From contig NZ_FQXM01000009.1 in the NCBI RefSeq assembly GCF_900129965.1, forward strand, positions 62,001 to 126,000: a stretch of DNA of 64,000 nucleotides. Direction: 5' to 3'. A program made the position numbers and the translations under genes. How positions within the stretch are numbered: position 1 is the first letter of the stretch; every line of letters begins with the position of its first letter. The notes under the pieces were generated by a model. It was not told where the DNA came from, made no database searches, and was given only the letters and a program-made list of their open reading frames with translations. The DNA comes from Clostridium grantii DSM 8605 (GTDB taxonomy: Bacteria; Bacillota; Clostridia; Clostridiales; Clostridiaceae). This document shows positions 62,992 through 64,000 of this stretch, in pieces.

Positions 62992-63687
62992 TTAAACAAA
63001 AAGCCTACTAAGGTTTATTATTTTATTAAAGAAAACAAGAAAACCAAAAATCACCATTATAGCTCCACTTATTTTAGGAATAAAGATGAGAAATTTTCTG
63101 GATTTTTTTATAAATTTTCTAAAATAATTAATAAATAAGGCTGTAACAATAAATGGAATAGCCATCCCTATAGAGTAAATTAGAAGTAACAATATTCCTT
63201 TTAACATAGTTTCAGAACTTCCAGCAAATATTAATATAGATGCAAGAATTGGCCCAAAACAAGGGGTCCAACCAGCAGCAAAAGCCATTCCAACTAAAAT
63301 TGAACTAAACCAACTAGTAGCTACTCTTGGTTCAGATACTTTTTTTTCAATTTGTAGAAAATTAAATTTGATAATGCCCATCATATTTAATCCAAAAATT
63401 ATAATTAATAGACCACTTATTTTTGAAAAAATTGATTTGTTTTGTACAAATATCTTTCCAATAAAAGTTGCAGTGGCGCCCATTAATATAAATATAATTG
63501 TAAAACCGATAACAAATCCTATTGTTCTAGTTAAAACTATTTTTTTTTGGTTCAATAACTGGCTTTCTATAGTGCTTTCAGTAATATACATGAAATAAAC
63601 TGGAATCAAGGGAAGTATACAGGGAGAAAAAAAAGACAAGATACCAGCACCAAAAGCTACCCAAAAAGAAACGTTTGTTGCAAACAT
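62992..63687 (-). CDS. ccdA: CcdA-family thiol:disulfide transporter
   Basis: 231 residues with six helices. The redox cysteines are in SFFSPCILPLIP and AAGWTPCFGPILA, the family pattern. It moves reducing equivalents from cytoplasmic thioredoxin to extracytoplasmic partners such as the TlpA-like protein next door. The open frame extends to 63720, but the ATG at 63687 with AAGGAGA 7 bases upstream starts the conserved part. No cytochrome c genes are nearby. Confidence 0.88.
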   Translation of the reverse strand: MFATNVSFWVAFGAGILSFFSPCILPLIPVYFMYITESTIESQLLNQKKIVLTRTIGFVIGFTIIFILMGATATFIGKIFVQNKSIFSKISGLLIIIFGLNMMGIIKFNFLQIEKKVSEPRVATSWFSSILVGMAFAAGWTPCFGPILASILIFAGSSETMLKGILLLLIYSIGMAIPFIVTALFINYFRKFIKKSRKFLIFIPKISGAIMVIFGFLVFFNKIINLSRLFV

Positions 63688-63911
63688 AAAAATTCTCCTT
63701 TCATAAGTAGGTTGGAACAATTTGATGATAATGTGACAACAATATTGTACAAAATAAAGCAGCTAAATTTTAGCAGTGTAATATTATAGAATTCTAAAGT
63801 TGAGTTTAGTATTATTAGCAATAAATTTTGTAATCATATAGATTATTATACCACATAATTAATAAAGTATATCATTTAATAATTAATATTTTTGTTTTTT
63901 AGCGTTTTGGT

Positions 63912-63951
63912 GGGGACAGGTACAGAAGACAAATCTTTTGTACCTGTCCCC
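63912..63951. repeat. Near-perfect hairpin with GGGGACAGGTAC at both ends
   Basis: Arms 63912-63929 and 63934-63951 pair over 18 bases with a single G-U, loop CAAA. The left arm reads GGGGACAGGTACAGAAGA. Confidence 0.95.
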
Positions 63952-63988
63952 GGTTATAGGGATCTTTATCGGTTATAGGGATCTTTAT
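63951..63988 (+). repeat. Two tandem copies of a 19-base unit
   Basis: CGGTTATAGGGATCTTTAT at 63951-63969 is repeated exactly at 63970-63988, abutting the hairpin. Confidence 0.95.
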
Positions 63989-64000
63989 AAGATAAGCATA

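Larger units (their letters stand above)
63688..64000. other. Intergenic region at right edge
   Basis: 313 bases. It contains the ccdA promoter region, then a large GGGGACAGGTAC hairpin (63912-63951) and two tandem 19-base repeats (63951-63988). No gene to the window end. Confidence 0.6.

Overview
The window is low-GC, AT-rich DNA with strong GGAGG ribosome binding sites, frequent TTG/GTG starts and many rho-independent terminators. This points to an anaerobic, nitrogen-fixing member of the Clostridium group. The nif layout supports that assignment: nifH-nifI1-nifI2-nifD-nifK-nifE, then a nifN-nifB fusion, a thioredoxin-like 2Fe-2S ferredoxin and a homocitrate synthase split into omega and alpha subunits. 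That arrangement is known from C. pasteurianum and C. acetobutylicum. The AdhE, NfnAB, Rex-type operator and GPR1/FUN34/YaaH-type transporter also fit a fermentative anaerobe. The species cannot be named from sequence alone.

Region 1 (1-8.1 kb) is a uronate/alginate-type catabolic locus. It holds two heparinase II/III-fold lyases (the first cut by the window edge), a KdgF-like cupin, an SDR oxidoreductase, a decayed MATE pump, a small membrane protein, a type I phosphomannose isomerase, an IclR regulator and an AEC transporter. The 2-keto-3-deoxygluconate kinase that would follow in this pathway lies 34 kb away at 40.5 kb. Its upstream region carries sites resembling the one in front of the IclR gene. 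Region 2 (8.1-24.7 kb) is mostly housekeeping and stress: FtsH, a DUF1232 protein, an RNase H with a viroplasmin-like domain, a YtxH-like peptide, two XRE-TPR regulators, ClpB, an ABC exporter pair, an LCP protein, a GGDEF protein and a VanX-like dipeptidase lipoprotein.

Region 3 (25-37.1 kb) is the nif cluster. It has a perfect inverted repeat before nifH, a spacer with repeats between nifH and nifI1, a GC-rich hairpin plus tandem repeats between nifK and nifE, and a three-way-junction-like RNA followed by a terminator before nifV-omega. Region 4 (37.1-52.7 kb) carries MscS, a YaaH-family transporter, CorA, KdgK, a VOC protein, GalU, an MgtC-family protein, an AraC regulator divergent from a GH1 beta-glucosidase, ThiT behind a TPP riboswitch, a 7TM-DISM diguanylate cyclase, and AdhE behind a perfect Rex box. 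Region 5 (52.7-64 kb) carries PrsW, a REP-associated tyrosine transposase (RAYT), a YjbR protein, an HD protein, a 2Fe-2S ferredoxin, NfnAB, a DUF3842 protein and a TlpA/CcdA pair.

The most unusual feature is a short dispersed repeat with core GGGGACAGGTAC. It occurs about twenty times, counting degenerate copies, all between 33 kb and 64 kb, on the side of the window that carries the RAYT gene. Some copies form near-perfect hairpins between genes. Others are read in frame inside genes, including the linker of NifN-NifB (two copies) and the N-terminal part of NifV-omega (two copies). This looks like a RAYT/REP system that has seeded short peptides into working proteins, including nitrogen fixation proteins. 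A second, unrelated hairpin-type repeat family is present at 18.5, 38.1 and 44.9 kb.
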